The translations under genes and the position numbers were made by a program. From NCBI GenBank assembly GCA_964415195.1, contig CAYPYD010000001.1, positions 434,001 to 498,000 of the forward strand: a DNA stretch of 64,000 nt, read 5' to 3'. Positions 49,236 through 58,437 of the stretch are shown here, one piece after another. The notes under the pieces were generated by a model. It saw nothing but the letters and a program-made list of their open reading frames with translations, was not told the DNA's origin and ran no database searches. Within the stretch, counting starts at the first letter, position 1. The number at the start of each line of letters is the position of its first letter. This DNA comes from WTXA01 sp964415195 (GTDB lineage: Bacteria > Bacillota > TC1).

Positions 49236-49832
49236 ATGGAACTTAAAGATACAATAATAAAAAGAAGATCAATCAGAAAACTTAAAAAAAGTAATAATGT
49301 AGATAGGGAATTGCTTGAAGAAATACTAAGAACTGCCATGTACGTACCGTCAGCCTTCAACATGCAAAGCTACAGAATCGTAGTCCTAGATGAGAAGGGA
49401 CATAAGGATTTATGGGATATAGTAGAAGAAATGCTGATAGAAAAAATGGGCAAAGAAAAATATATCGAGAGAGGTACTGGTGAGAAGATATCAGGATTTA
49501 AGGCTGGGAACGGTACCCTGCTAATATTTGAAGATGAGAAGATCCTTGAAGAAAAAGGCGAAAAATACAAATCATATAAGGCATTAGTGCCAAGCTGGTC
49601 ATACCAGGGAAGTGGCATACTACAATACGCAATCTGGCTCCAATTGGTTGAAGTTGGAATAAGCGCCTCACTCCAACACTATAACCCGATGATTGATGAG
49701 AGAGTCAAGGAAAGATTCAAGATAGATGAGAACTGGAGCTTAATATCCCAAATACCATTTGGTGCAAGTGATGAGGAATTAAAACCAAGAGAATTCGTAC
49801 CATTTGAGCAAATAGTGAGATTTCAAAAATAA
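49236..49832 (+). CDS. Nitroreductase-family protein
   Basis: A 198-residue FMN enzyme fold: KDTIIKRRSIRKLKKSNNVD (FMN phosphate site), AMYVPSAFNMQSYRIVV, LQYAIWLQLVEVGISASLQH and C-terminal PREFVPFEQIV. The family reduces nitro, quinone or flavin compounds; the substrate is unknown. GTGATTAGGAGAATAAA precedes the ATG, and the gene stands alone. Confidence 0.82.
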   Translation: MELKDTIIKRRSIRKLKKSNNVDRELLEEILRTAMYVPSAFNMQSYRIVVLDEKGHKDLWDIVEEMLIEKMGKEKYIERGTGEKISGFKAGNGTLLIFEDEKILEEKGEKYKSYKALVPSWSYQGSGILQYAIWLQLVEVGISASLQHYNPMIDERVKERFKIDENWSLISQIPFGASDEELKPREFVPFEQIVRFQK

Positions 49833-49927
49833 ATATGATTTTTTATTAAAGAAAAAGTCTGAAAACATTTACAATCTGTTTCTTTTATAGTAATATGTAA
49901 AAAATACTGTTTTAGAAAAGGGACATC

Positions 49928-50962
49928 ATGGATATTAATAATCACGACAAAAAAAGATCAACAATAAAAGAAGTTGCCAAGAAAGCTGGAGTATCAGTTG
50001 CAACAGTGTCAAGAGTCATGAACAACCAGAACATAGTTAAGGACGAAAAAAGAAAAAAGGTTTTAAAAGCCATAGCCGAACTAAACTATGTACCAAACCC
50101 TGCTGCTAGAACATTAGGCAAAAAACAAGTATACAAAGTAGCCGTAGTAGTTCCAAACATCATGAACTATGCCCTAGCAGACATAATCAAGGGCATACAG
50201 ATTACCCTTGACGACAACAAAGTAGATATGCTCCTATTCAACTCCAACGAAAACCCGGAAGTTGAAAAAAGAGTATTTTTAAGTTTGTCAGACAAGTTAG
50301 TAGAAGGCGCGATTTTCATCGCCCAATGTGGATCACTACATGACTTCTCAATACTAGCCAGAAGAATACCAGTAGTCCTGATAGAAAGAGCAGAAAAAAA
50401 CAACTACGTAGACAGATACGAAATTGACAACGACGATGCGATGCTGAAAATAGTTGGACACCTATACGAACTAGGTCACAGGAAAATTGCCCACATGACC
50501 GGACATTCTTCCAGCTACAATTCCAAGACATTGACCAAGTCATTTTTAAAAGCACTAAGAAAATATGATTTACCATTTATGGATGAATACTTTATAAATA
50601 CCTCCTACTCATTTAGAGGGGGTAAAGAGGGACTAGAAAAACTACTAGAAATCGGCAGAGACTTTACTGCCATTGTCTGCGCCTCGAATGTTATTGCAAT
50701 AGGAGCAGTCAACACAGCCATCAAAATGGGCTTTAAAATACCTGAAGACTTCTCAATATCTGGATACGACAGTTTCCCTGATATTGATGTCCTTAACCCT
50801 AGTATCACAACTATCGATTACCCGGCATTTGACATGGGCGTACAAGCCGCTGAAGCCATACTAAGAAAATTCGATAGTGAAACCTATATTAAAGGAAGCG
50901 ACAATATTATTCAGGTAAACCTATCAAAAGGAGAGTCAACTGGAAAAGCAAGAATAGAATAA
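49928..50962 (+). CDS. LacI-family transcriptional regulator
   Basis: A 344-residue LacI-type repressor: HTH STIKEVAKKAGVSVATVSRV with hinge NPAARTLGKK, then a periplasmic-binding-protein-like core (VAVVVPNIMNYALADIIKGI, GHRKIAHMTGHSSSYNSKTL, SISGYDSFPDIDVLNPSITT, IDYPAFDMGVQAAE). It controls sugar or related genes not present here. It is a lone gene with A/C-rich codons. AAGGGAC precedes the ATG. Confidence 0.88.
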   Translation: MDINNHDKKRSTIKEVAKKAGVSVATVSRVMNNQNIVKDEKRKKVLKAIAELNYVPNPAARTLGKKQVYKVAVVVPNIMNYALADIIKGIQITLDDNKVDMLLFNSNENPEVEKRVFLSLSDKLVEGAIFIAQCGSLHDFSILARRIPVVLIERAEKNNYVDRYEIDNDDAMLKIVGHLYELGHRKIAHMTGHSSSYNSKTLTKSFLKALRKYDLPFMDEYFINTSYSFRGGKEGLEKLLEIGRDFTAIVCASNVIAIGAVNTAIKMGFKIPEDFSISGYDSFPDIDVLNPSITTIDYPAFDMGVQAAEAILRKFDSETYIKGSDNIIQVNLSKGESTGKARIE

Positions 50963-51019
50963 GAAGAACGAATGTGTTAAAGTATAGGGAGACCTATACT
51001 TTTTAATTAGGAGGAACTA

Positions 51020-52630
51020 TTGAAATACTTATACGAAATGAAACTAGAAATAGAAAATGAAACCAAGGACATAAAAGAACTCGACAAACTATTACTAACA
51101 AAACTAAAAATCCAAAAAAACGAACTACTGTCCTGGAAATTAACAAGAAAATCACTCGATGCCAGGAAAAAACCAGCACTCTATTTCATACTGCAATTTG
51201 AAATAGAACTAAAAGAAAAAATAAGCCTTATACTAGCAAAAAAAGGTATTCTAAAACCCCTGACAGAAAAAGTCGTGGATAAAGTTGCAAGTCAAGGAGA
51301 AAAACTAGATAAAAGACCAGTAATAGTGGGCAGCGGACCATCAGGATTAATGTGCGCCTACAAACTTGCTGAAAAAGGACTGAAACCAATTGTAATCGAA
51401 AGAGGAGCTCCAGTAGAAGAACGAGTAAAAGCAGTCAACGAGTTTATACGAACTGGAGAATTCAATAAAAAAACCAACATAGCCTTCGGTGAAGGGGGAG
51501 CTGGAACCTTTTCTGACGGAAAACTAACAACCAGATCAAAAAGCCCATTAGTCAAAGATGTTTTAGAAATATTGATAAAAGGCGGAGCAGAAGAAACCAT
51601 AACCTACATCAACAACCCTCACCTAGGAACAGACGGACTTAGAGAAATCGTAGTAAAATTAAGAGAAATGATAATTAACAAAGGTGGAACCTTCATCTTC
51701 AACAAAACCTTCACTTCATTGGATTTTATTGATGGAGAAAAATCAGTTAAAGGAATATACCTTGATGACGGAACCTATATAGAAACCAACATGGTTATAC
51801 TTGCAATTGGACATAGTGCCAAAGATACTGTTAGATATTTGGCCGAGGCGGGAATACCAATAGAAGCCAAACCATTTAGTGTTGGCTTTAGAATAGAACA
51901 CAAAGCAAGTCTTATTAATATGAACCAATACGGCAGAGACGATGAAATAACACAGAGACTACTTGGCAACAGCGAATACCACCTAACCTACAAGGGAGAC
52001 AGAGGAGTCTACTCCTTTTGCATGTGCCCAGGTGGAATAGTAGTACCGAGCAACTCCTTTGATGGAGAAATTGTAACCAATGGCATGAGCTATAAGAATA
52101 GAGCAGGAAAACAAAGCAACGCAGCAATAGTAGCTACTGTCGGATTAGAGGATTTTAAAGAAGGGCCATTAGGTGGAGTTGAGTTTCAAGAAGAAATTGA
52201 ACATAAAGCTTTTGACTTAAGTGGTGGTAGACTTATGGCAATTGGCCAAAATGCCAGTGACTTTATTGAGGGTAAAAGTTCAGAAGAAATAAAAGTTGAC
52301 TTCAAACCATCATACCTTCCTGGCATAAAGTTAGGAAATTTTAGAGAAGTTTTACCAGGAGATATATGCGAGGAATTAGTCAAGGGCCTAAAAGACTTTG
52401 AAAGAAGAATACCTGGCTTTATATCAGGAGGATTTTTAACTGGACCGGAAACCAGAACATCATCCCCTGTTAGAATATTAAGAGATGAAAATGCCATGAT
52501 TTTAGGATATAATGAAGTATATGCCATTGGAGAAGGAGCCGGATATGCAGGAGGTATTGTTAGTGCAGGTATAGACGGACTAAAATTGGCATATGCAATA
52601 TTAAGAAAATATAATGGAGTGAATAATTAA
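51020..52630 (+). CDS. FAD-dependent oxidoreductase (COG2509-type)
   Basis: A 536-residue flavoprotein: RPVIVGSGPSGLMCAYKLAE (FAD site), AFGEGGAGTFSDGKLTTRSK and VYAIGEGAGYAGGIVSAGID. The family is common in Clostridia, next to glmM, and is of unknown substrate; the N-terminal 90 residues form a small extra domain. It starts at TTG 51020 after AGGAGG and its stop overlaps the glmM start (TAATG). Confidence 0.82.
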   Translation: MKYLYEMKLEIENETKDIKELDKLLLTKLKIQKNELLSWKLTRKSLDARKKPALYFILQFEIELKEKISLILAKKGILKPLTEKVVDKVASQGEKLDKRPVIVGSGPSGLMCAYKLAEKGLKPIVIERGAPVEERVKAVNEFIRTGEFNKKTNIAFGEGGAGTFSDGKLTTRSKSPLVKDVLEILIKGGAEETITYINNPHLGTDGLREIVVKLREMIINKGGTFIFNKTFTSLDFIDGEKSVKGIYLDDGTYIETNMVILAIGHSAKDTVRYLAEAGIPIEAKPFSVGFRIEHKASLINMNQYGRDDEITQRLLGNSEYHLTYKGDRGVYSFCMCPGGIVVPSNSFDGEIVTNGMSYKNRAGKQSNAAIVATVGLEDFKEGPLGGVEFQEEIEHKAFDLSGGRLMAIGQNASDFIEGKSSEEIKVDFKPSYLPGIKLGNFREVLPGDICEELVKGLKDFERRIPGFISGGFLTGPETRTSSPVRILRDENAMILGYNEVYAIGEGAGYAGGIVSAGIDGLKLAYAILRKYNGVNN

Positions 52631-53958
52631 TGGGAAGACTATTTGGAACTGACGGAATTAGAGGAATAGCCAATAAAGACCTAACACCAGAACTAGCATT
52701 TGACCTAGGCAGAGCGGTAGCACATGTATTGACAAGTGATTATGAAGAACCTGTCATCACTATAGGTAAAGATACAAGAATATCAGGAGATATGCTTGAA
52801 TCAGCCTTAGCTGCAGGTATTTGCTCAAGAGGAGTAGATGTATATTTGCTAGGAGTTGTACCAACGCCGGCAATCGCCTATTTAACAAAACATTTAAAAG
52901 CACATGCGGGAGCAGTAATCTCTGCATCACATAATCCAGTAGAAGATAATGGGATTAAATTCTTCAACCAACATGGATTCAAACTTTCTGATGAAATTGA
53001 AGATGAAATAGAAAGCTTTGTCAATGAGAGAAAGGGTGAAATACCTAGACCAGTTGGCAGAGGAGTCGGGCGCATTATCCAACTGGACAAAGGGAAAAAT
53101 ATCTACAAAACAAGACTAAGCAATATCTTTGCTGACAACATCAAAGGAATGAAAATAGTTGTTGACTCAGCAAACGGAGCAGCATCAGACATAACACCTG
53201 GCCTATTAAAAAGCTTAGGAGCCAAGGTTATATCAATAGCTGACGAGCCAAATGGATTAAATATAAACGACAATTGTGGCTCAACACATATGGAAAACAT
53301 AAGAGACCAAGTAATACAACACAAAGCAGATATTGGAATAGCCCATGATGGGGATGCTGATAGAATGCTTGCAGTCGATGAACTAGGTAGAATAGTAGAT
53401 GGAGATCAAATAATGGCCATCTGTGCCAAGTATATGTTGGACAAGAATGAACTCGTAGACAATAAACTAATTGGAACAGTAATGAGCAACCTAGGTCTCA
53501 AAAAATTCTGTGAAAAAGAGGGAATAGAATTCGTAGCTACAAATGTCGGAGACAGATATGTATTGGAAGAAATGCAAAGAACTGGAGCGGTACTAGGCGG
53601 TGAACAATCAGGACATGTGATTTTCGGTAACTATAACACCACCGGTGATGGACCATTATCTGCACTGATGATAATAAAAGCCATGAAAAACAATGGTAAG
53701 AAACTATCAGAACTAGCTGACATTATGCAGATATACCCTCAAGTGCTAAAGAACGTAAGAGTCAAAGATAAAGAAACAGCAATGAACAATGTTAAATTTT
53801 TAGAAGCCATAAAAGAAGCCGAAGAGAAACTAGGTGAAAGAGGTAGAATACTAGTAAGACCATCAGGCACCGAATCACTGATTAGAATAATGGCTGAAGG
53901 TGAGAGCATCGAGGAAATAGAAAAAATAGTTAAAAAACTAAGCGATATAGTAGTTTAA
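52630..53958 (+). CDS. glmM: Phosphoglucosamine mutase
   Basis: A 442-residue alpha-D-phosphohexomutase: LFGTDGIRGIANKDLTPELA, the phospho-Ser loop VISASHNPVEDNGIKF, metal loop GDADRMLAVDELG, EQSGHVIF and phosphate loop RPSGTESLIRIMAEG. It converts glucosamine-6-phosphate to the 1-phosphate for UDP-GlcNAc. It precedes glmS, its pathway partner, which has its own promoter. Confidence 0.95.
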   Translation: MGRLFGTDGIRGIANKDLTPELAFDLGRAVAHVLTSDYEEPVITIGKDTRISGDMLESALAAGICSRGVDVYLLGVVPTPAIAYLTKHLKAHAGAVISASHNPVEDNGIKFFNQHGFKLSDEIEDEIESFVNERKGEIPRPVGRGVGRIIQLDKGKNIYKTRLSNIFADNIKGMKIVVDSANGAASDITPGLLKSLGAKVISIADEPNGLNINDNCGSTHMENIRDQVIQHKADIGIAHDGDADRMLAVDELGRIVDGDQIMAICAKYMLDKNELVDNKLIGTVMSNLGLKKFCEKEGIEFVATNVGDRYVLEEMQRTGAVLGGEQSGHVIFGNYNTTGDGPLSALMIIKAMKNNGKKLSELADIMQIYPQVLKNVRVKDKETAMNNVKFLEAIKEAEEKLGERGRILVRPSGTESLIRIMAEGESIEEIEKIVKKLSDIVV

Positions 53959-53971
53959 TACAGATGTTAAG

Positions 53972-53998
53972 AAAGACCTGTTAAACAGGTCTTTTTTA
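53972..53998 (+). terminator. Terminator after glmM
   Basis: AAAGACCTGTT pairs with AACAGGTCTTT around one A, followed by six T. Confidence 0.9.
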
Positions 53999-54004
53999 GT
54001 TAAC

Positions 54005-54033
54005 TTGCTTTTTTAGCTATAAAAAGTTAAAAT
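54005..54033 (+). promoter_or_regulatory. glmS promoter
   Basis: TTGCTT, a 17-base spacer and TAAAAT. No glmS ribozyme is visible in the 132 bases before glmS. Confidence 0.45.
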
Positions 54034-54090
54034 TAAGAAGTTAATAAGAAGTGAAAATGTAATTAAAAAGAAAATTTTGGAGGTTATTAT

Positions 54091-55908
54091 ATGTGTGGAA
54101 TTGTAGGATATATTGGAAGTAAAAGAGCACAGGATATACTACTAAGCGGCTTAAAAAGGCTTGAATATAGAGGTTATGATTCAGCAGGAATCTGCATTTT
54201 AGAAAACCAGGATATAAAAGTTATAAAATCAAAGGGCAACCTAGATGTGCTTGTTACAAAGGTTGATCAACAAACTATTGGTACACAAGGAATTGGACAT
54301 ACAAGATGGGCAACACATGGCAAACCATCAGACGAAAATGCCCATCCTCACCAAAGCACCAATGGTAAATTTTGCCTAGTACATAATGGCATAATAGAAA
54401 ACTATCATGAACTAAAAGCAGATTTAAAAACAAAAGGATTTAAATTTCTGTCTGAAACAGATTCAGAAATAGTTGTAAACCTATTTGAATACCTAGATGA
54501 TGGGAACCTGTTATCAACTGCCAGAAAAGTTACAGCACAACTTGAAGGCTCCTATGCCTTATGTGTATTAAACAAGGAAAATACAGACGAGTTTTTAGTT
54601 GTTAGAAAAGATAGCCCGTTAGTAGTTGGTGTTGGTGAAGGAGAAAACTTTATAGCTTCTGACATACCTGCTATACTAGAATACACTAAAAAAATCTATA
54701 TACTAGACGATGATGAAATGGCACTGATCAAAAGAAACGATGTCGAAATATACAACGGAGCTGGTGAGAGAATAACCAAGGAAATCAGAGAAATAACCTG
54801 GACCTTGGAATCGGCCGAGAAACAAGGCTACGAGCACTTTATGTTAAAAGAAATCAATGAACAACCTGAAGCTATAAGAAAAACACTAGCCGGAAGAATA
54901 AAAAACGACATAGTAGATCTAGGCTTGAACATGGAAGAAGATTTTGTTAAATCAATAAATAAAATCGCCATAGTAGCCTGTGGAACAGCTAACTATGCAG
55001 GTAGAGTTGCTGCACATCTTATTGAAGACAAATTAAGAATTCCTGTACTAGTATCCTATGCATCAGAATTCAGATACAACAATCCGATTATAGATGAAAA
55101 AACATTAACTGTAGTCATAAGCCAATCAGGAGAAACTGCTGACACACTTGCAGGACTAAGAGAAGCTAAATCTAGAGGAGCAAAGATAGTAGCTGTAACA
55201 AATGTTGTTGAATCATCCGTTGCCAGAGAAGCTGATTATGTAATATATACCCATGCAGGACCAGAAATAGCAGTAGCTTCTACCAAAGCCTACAGTACCC
55301 AAATAGCAGCGCTATACCTTCTGCTAATGGAGTTAGGATACATCAGAGGCTCATTGGATGAAAAAACAATCAAGTACTGGGTCAAGGAAATGTTGGCAAT
55401 ACCAGAAAAAATCCAAACTATTTTAGGCAATTGTGAACTGATTAAAAGTTATGCAGAAAACATAAAAGATAGCACAAGTCTATTCTTTATAGGTCGTGGT
55501 GTCGATAGTGTAAGTTGTCTAGAAGGCGCCCTTAAACTTAAGGAAATCTCATATATACATGCTGAAGCATACCCGGCAGGAGAACTTAAGCATGGAACAT
55601 TAGCTCTAATTACAGATAATGTACCTGTAATTGCTGTTGCAACAAATGGTTTAATGCTAGACAAAATCATAAGCAACATCGAAGAAGTTAAAACAAGAGG
55701 TGCAATTACTTATGGTGTGGCCTTTGATGATGAAGAAAAAATAAGAGAAGAAGTTGACTACTTTATCCCAATACCAAGAGTAGTTGATGCAATTGCTCCA
55801 TTATTGGCAGTTGTACCACTACAATTGTTAGCCTATTATACTTCAGTTGTAAAAGGTAATGATGTAGATAAACCTAGAAACCTTGCTAAAAGTGTAACTG
55901 TTGAATAA
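54091..55908 (+). CDS. glmS: Glutamine-fructose-6-phosphate aminotransferase
   Basis: A 605-residue enzyme. N-terminal nucleophile Cys2 (CGIVGYIGSKRAQDILLSGL), glutaminase pieces GHTRWATHGKPSDENAHPHQ and NGIIENY, then two SIS sugar domains (ISQSGETADTLAGLREAKSR; ending DKPRNLAKSVTVE). It makes glucosamine-6-phosphate, the first step of amino-sugar synthesis. GGAGG precedes the ATG. Regulation by a ribozyme is not visible here, unlike many Bacilli. Confidence 0.95.
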   Translation: MCGIVGYIGSKRAQDILLSGLKRLEYRGYDSAGICILENQDIKVIKSKGNLDVLVTKVDQQTIGTQGIGHTRWATHGKPSDENAHPHQSTNGKFCLVHNGIIENYHELKADLKTKGFKFLSETDSEIVVNLFEYLDDGNLLSTARKVTAQLEGSYALCVLNKENTDEFLVVRKDSPLVVGVGEGENFIASDIPAILEYTKKIYILDDDEMALIKRNDVEIYNGAGERITKEIREITWTLESAEKQGYEHFMLKEINEQPEAIRKTLAGRIKNDIVDLGLNMEEDFVKSINKIAIVACGTANYAGRVAAHLIEDKLRIPVLVSYASEFRYNNPIIDEKTLTVVISQSGETADTLAGLREAKSRGAKIVAVTNVVESSVAREADYVIYTHAGPEIAVASTKAYSTQIAALYLLLMELGYIRGSLDEKTIKYWVKEMLAIPEKIQTILGNCELIKSYAENIKDSTSLFFIGRGVDSVSCLEGALKLKEISYIHAEAYPAGELKHGTLALITDNVPVIAVATNGLMLDKIISNIEEVKTRGAITYGVAFDDEEKIREEVDYFIPIPRVVDAIAPLLAVVPLQLLAYYTSVVKGNDVDKPRNLAKSVTVE

Positions 55909-55980
55909 TTCATTCAAATTATTCAAAAGTGATGCAATTATTGATTCAATATGGTATTCTTAAACAAGATAGGTGTTAAA

Positions 55981-56013
55981 AGGAATTCTCCGGACCGGAG
56001 AACTCCTTTTTAA
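55981..56013 (+). terminator. Terminator after glmS
   Basis: AGGAATTCTCCGG and CCGGAGAACTCCT pair with one mismatch around one A, followed by TTTTT. Confidence 0.85.
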
Positions 56014-56035
56014 TTGAAGAGAAATGAGTTGTATC

Positions 56036-56064
56036 TTGACAGACGCCCCTATTTGTTATAAAAT
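56036..56064 (+). promoter_or_regulatory. Promoter of the rpmG-secE-nusG-ribosomal protein run
   Basis: Perfect TTGACA (56036-56041), 17-base spacer and TAAAAT (56059-56064). Confidence 0.75.
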
Positions 56065-56110
56065 TATTTAGTCTAAGTAAGTGGCTAATATAGGTCGGAG
56101 GTGTAGATAA

Positions 56111-56260
56111 ATGAGAGTTGGAATTACCCTAGAATGCACAGTGTGTAAAAATAGAAATTATTCTACTAGTAAAAACAAGAAAAAAACAACTGAGCGTTTA
56201 GAACTTAAGAAGTTCTGCAGCACATGCAAAGCACAAACTGTTCATAAAGAAACCAAGTAG
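56111..56260 (+). CDS. rpmG: 50S ribosomal protein L33
   Basis: A 49-residue L33 with the four Cys of the zinc-binding type: ITLECTVCKNRNYSTSKN and KKFCSTCKAQTVHKETK. It is on the large ribosomal subunit. GGAGGTG precedes the ATG at 56111. It is 17 bases before secE, the standard gene order. Confidence 0.93.
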   Translation: MRVGITLECTVCKNRNYSTSKNKKKTTERLELKKFCSTCKAQTVHKETK

Positions 56261-56277
56261 AAGAGGGATGTGGAAAA

Positions 56278-56523
56278 ATGGCAGTGAAAACTAAGGAAAA
56301 GGAAAATTCAAAGAAAACGCAAAAACCTCAAAAAACGAATAAGGAAAAGACTAATATCTTTAAAGGCATGCTCGGTGAACTTAAGAAAGTTTCCTGGCCT
56401 ACTAAAAAAGAAACTTTTGTCTATACAGTTGTAGTAGTGGTTACCGTAATTGTGTTCACTATTATGGTTGGTATCTATGATATATTCCTTAAGACTTTAA
56501 TTGAGAATTTGCTAGCTTTGTAA
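56278..56523 (+). CDS. secE: Protein translocase subunit SecE
   Basis: An 81-residue SecE: lysine-rich N-terminus, amphipathic helix GMLGELKKVSWPTKKETFVY (the conserved KKVxWPT) and one membrane helix. It stabilises SecY in the translocon. It precedes nusG. Confidence 0.93.
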   Translation: MAVKTKEKENSKKTQKPQKTNKEKTNIFKGMLGELKKVSWPTKKETFVYTVVVVVTVIVFTIMVGIYDIFLKTLIENLLAL

Positions 56524-56537
56524 AGCGGGTGATTTAG

Positions 56538-57074
56538 GTGGAAAACGAAAAACGCTGGTATGTTGTTCATGTCTATTCAGGTTACGAAAAAAAAGTTAAA
56601 GCTAATCTTGAAAAAAGAATTCATACAACTGGTATGGAAGACAAGATATTTAGCATAATGATACCTGAAGAAGAAGAGATGGTGCCAACAAAGTCAGGTG
56701 CCAAAAAAATTGTTGCCAAAAAAGTTTATCCTGGATATATTCTAGTTGAAATGATCATGGCAGATGATTCTTGGTATATTGTAAGAAATACTCAAGGAGT
56801 TACAGGCTTCGTTGGATCTGGTACAAAACCAGTGCCATTGGAAGAGTATGAGATGGATAAGATATACAAGCTTATGGGACTAAAGAAAAAAATGGTTGAG
56901 TTTAAAAGCCAAGTTGGCGAAAAAGTTCAAGTCATTCATGGACCATTTGCAGATTTCATTGGTTTAATCACTGACATTGATAGTGATAAAGGTAGAGTGC
57001 ATGTACTCGTTTCCATGTTTGGAAGAGAAACACCTTTAGAGCTGGACTTTGATCAGGTTAAAGAATTAGATTAA
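56538..57074 (+). CDS. nusG: Transcription termination/antitermination protein NusG
   Basis: A 178-residue NusG: WYVVHVYSGYEKKVKANLEK start, GYILVEMIMADDSWYIVRNT and the KOW domain VQVIHGPFADFIGLITDIDS. It binds RNA polymerase and affects pausing and termination. The GTG 56538 start is eight bases after a GGGTGAT ribosome site. Confidence 0.93.
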   Translation: MENEKRWYVVHVYSGYEKKVKANLEKRIHTTGMEDKIFSIMIPEEEEMVPTKSGAKKIVAKKVYPGYILVEMIMADDSWYIVRNTQGVTGFVGSGTKPVPLEEYEMDKIYKLMGLKKKMVEFKSQVGEKVQVIHGPFADFIGLITDIDSDKGRVHVLVSMFGRETPLELDFDQVKELD

Positions 57075-57092
57075 TTAAGGGAGGTGAAATAG

Positions 57093-57518
57093 ATGGCGAA
57101 AAAAGTAACAGGTTTAATTAAATTGCAAGTTAAAGGCGGAATGGCTAACCCAGCACCTCCAGTAGGTCCTGCATTAGGTCAAAAAGGTGTTAATATCATG
57201 GCTTTTTGTAAAGAGTTCAACGAGAAAACACAACAACAAAATGGTACTGTTATTCCAGTAGTGATTACTGTATATGAAGACAGATCATTTAGTTTTATAA
57301 TGAAAACTCCACCAGCTCCAGTTTTGCTAAAAAAAGCAGCTGGTATCGACAAAGGTTCTGCGGTTCCTAACAAGACTAAAGTAGCAAAAGTTACCAAAGC
57401 TCAAATCAAGGAAATTGCTGAATTTAAAATGGAAGATTTAAACGCGAATACTGTTGAAGCTGCAATGTCAATTATTGAAGGAACAGCAAGAAGTATGGGA
57501 ATTACTGTAGAAGAGTAA
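57093..57518 (+). CDS. rplK: 50S ribosomal protein L11
   Basis: A 141-residue L11: KVTGLIKLQVKGGMANPAPP, GPALGQKGVNIMAFCKEFNE and C-terminal GTARSMGITV. Part of the GTPase-associated centre of the ribosome. AGGGAGGTG precedes the ATG. Confidence 0.95.
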   Translation: MAKKVTGLIKLQVKGGMANPAPPVGPALGQKGVNIMAFCKEFNEKTQQQNGTVIPVVITVYEDRSFSFIMKTPPAPVLLKKAAGIDKGSAVPNKTKVAKVTKAQIKEIAEFKMEDLNANTVEAAMSIIEGTARSMGITVEE

Positions 57519-57525
57519 TTATTAA

Positions 57526-57551
57526 GTGGGAGGCGAGTCCGTTTGTACCAC
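57526..57551 (+). promoter_or_regulatory. rplK-rplA spacer hairpin, possible L1 binding site
   Basis: GTGG and CCAC close a small stem around GGAGGCGAGTCCGTTTGTAC-like sequence just before the AGGAGG of rplA. Similar spacers occur in other Firmicutes; L1 autoregulation is inferred. Confidence 0.4.
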
Positions 57552-57565
57552 GAGGAGGAAATAAA

Positions 57566-58261
57566 ATGGCTAAAAAAGGAAAAAGATTTGTAGACGCTGT
57601 TAAGCTAATTGAAGCTGATAAATTCTATGATGTAAAAGAGGGCATTGCCTTAGTCAAAGATTTAGCAAAAGCTAAATTTGACGAAACAATTGAAGCTCAT
57701 GTTAGACTTGGAGTAGATCCAAGACACGCTGATCAACAAGTACGTGCTACTGTTGTATTGCCACATGGGACTGGTAAAAACAAAAGAATACTAGTATTTG
57801 CTAAAGGCGACAAAGAGAAAGAAGCTCTTGAAGCTGGCGCTGACTATGCTGGACTAGATGACTATGTAACTAAAATTCAAGGTGGCTGGGTAGATTTCGA
57901 TGTGGTTGTTGCTACACCTGATACTATGGCTGTTGTTGGTAAACTAGGTAAGATCCTAGGACCAAGAGGCTTGATGCCAAACCCTAAAACTGGAACAGTT
58001 ACAATGGATGTTAAAAAAGCAATTGATGAAATTAAAGCTGGTAAGATCGAGTTCCGTGTTGACAAAGGTGGAATTTTACATATTGGTTTTGGTAAAGCTT
58101 CATTTGATGCTGAAAAACTTGAAGATAACTTCAGAACTTTCATGAGTGCTGTTGTTAAAGTCAAACCATCAGCTGCAAAAGGACAATACATTAAATCAAT
58201 TACTGTTAAATCAACAATGGGACCAGGTGTTAAAGTTGGAACTTCTGAAGTTAGCAAATAA
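57566..58261 (+). CDS. rplA: 50S ribosomal protein L1
   Basis: A 231-residue L1: AKKGKRFVDAVKLIEADKFY, VRLGVDPRHADQQVRATVVL and LMPNPKTGTVT. It binds 23S rRNA at the L1 stalk and often its own mRNA. GAGGAGG precedes the ATG. Confidence 0.95.
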   Translation: MAKKGKRFVDAVKLIEADKFYDVKEGIALVKDLAKAKFDETIEAHVRLGVDPRHADQQVRATVVLPHGTGKNKRILVFAKGDKEKEALEAGADYAGLDDYVTKIQGGWVDFDVVVATPDTMAVVGKLGKILGPRGLMPNPKTGTVTMDVKKAIDEIKAGKIEFRVDKGGILHIGFGKASFDAEKLEDNFRTFMSAVVKVKPSAAKGQYIKSITVKSTMGPGVKVGTSEVSK

Positions 58262-58309
58262 TTTGATTTGACTATTTCTTCCAATAATGTTAATATTATG
58301 GAAGTGAAA

Positions 58310-58416
58310 AATAAATAACGAATACTGTAGACAGTAGGTGCTAAGTCTTAATATCCTACCGAGGTTTAAAATGATTTATAATCATATAACCCTAGCTGTC
58401 TATAGCTAGGGTTTTT
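58310..58416 (+). promoter_or_regulatory. Ribosomal protein L10 leader
   Basis: The rplA-rplJ gap contains ACTGTAGACAGTAGGTGC ... ATCCTACCGAGG, the typical L10 leader core, followed by an intrinsic terminator hairpin, AACCCTAGCT with AGCTAGGGTT and T5 (58388-58416). L10(L12)4 binding to this leader is known to regulate rplJL in related bacteria. Confidence 0.8.
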
Positions 58417-58437
58417 ATATGGCGAGGAGGTGTACTA

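Noticed and set aside
53959..54090. glmS ribozyme upstream of glmS
   Set aside because: The gap contains a terminator and a promoter-like site but no sequence resembling the ribozyme core, and is too short for the usual element after the terminator.
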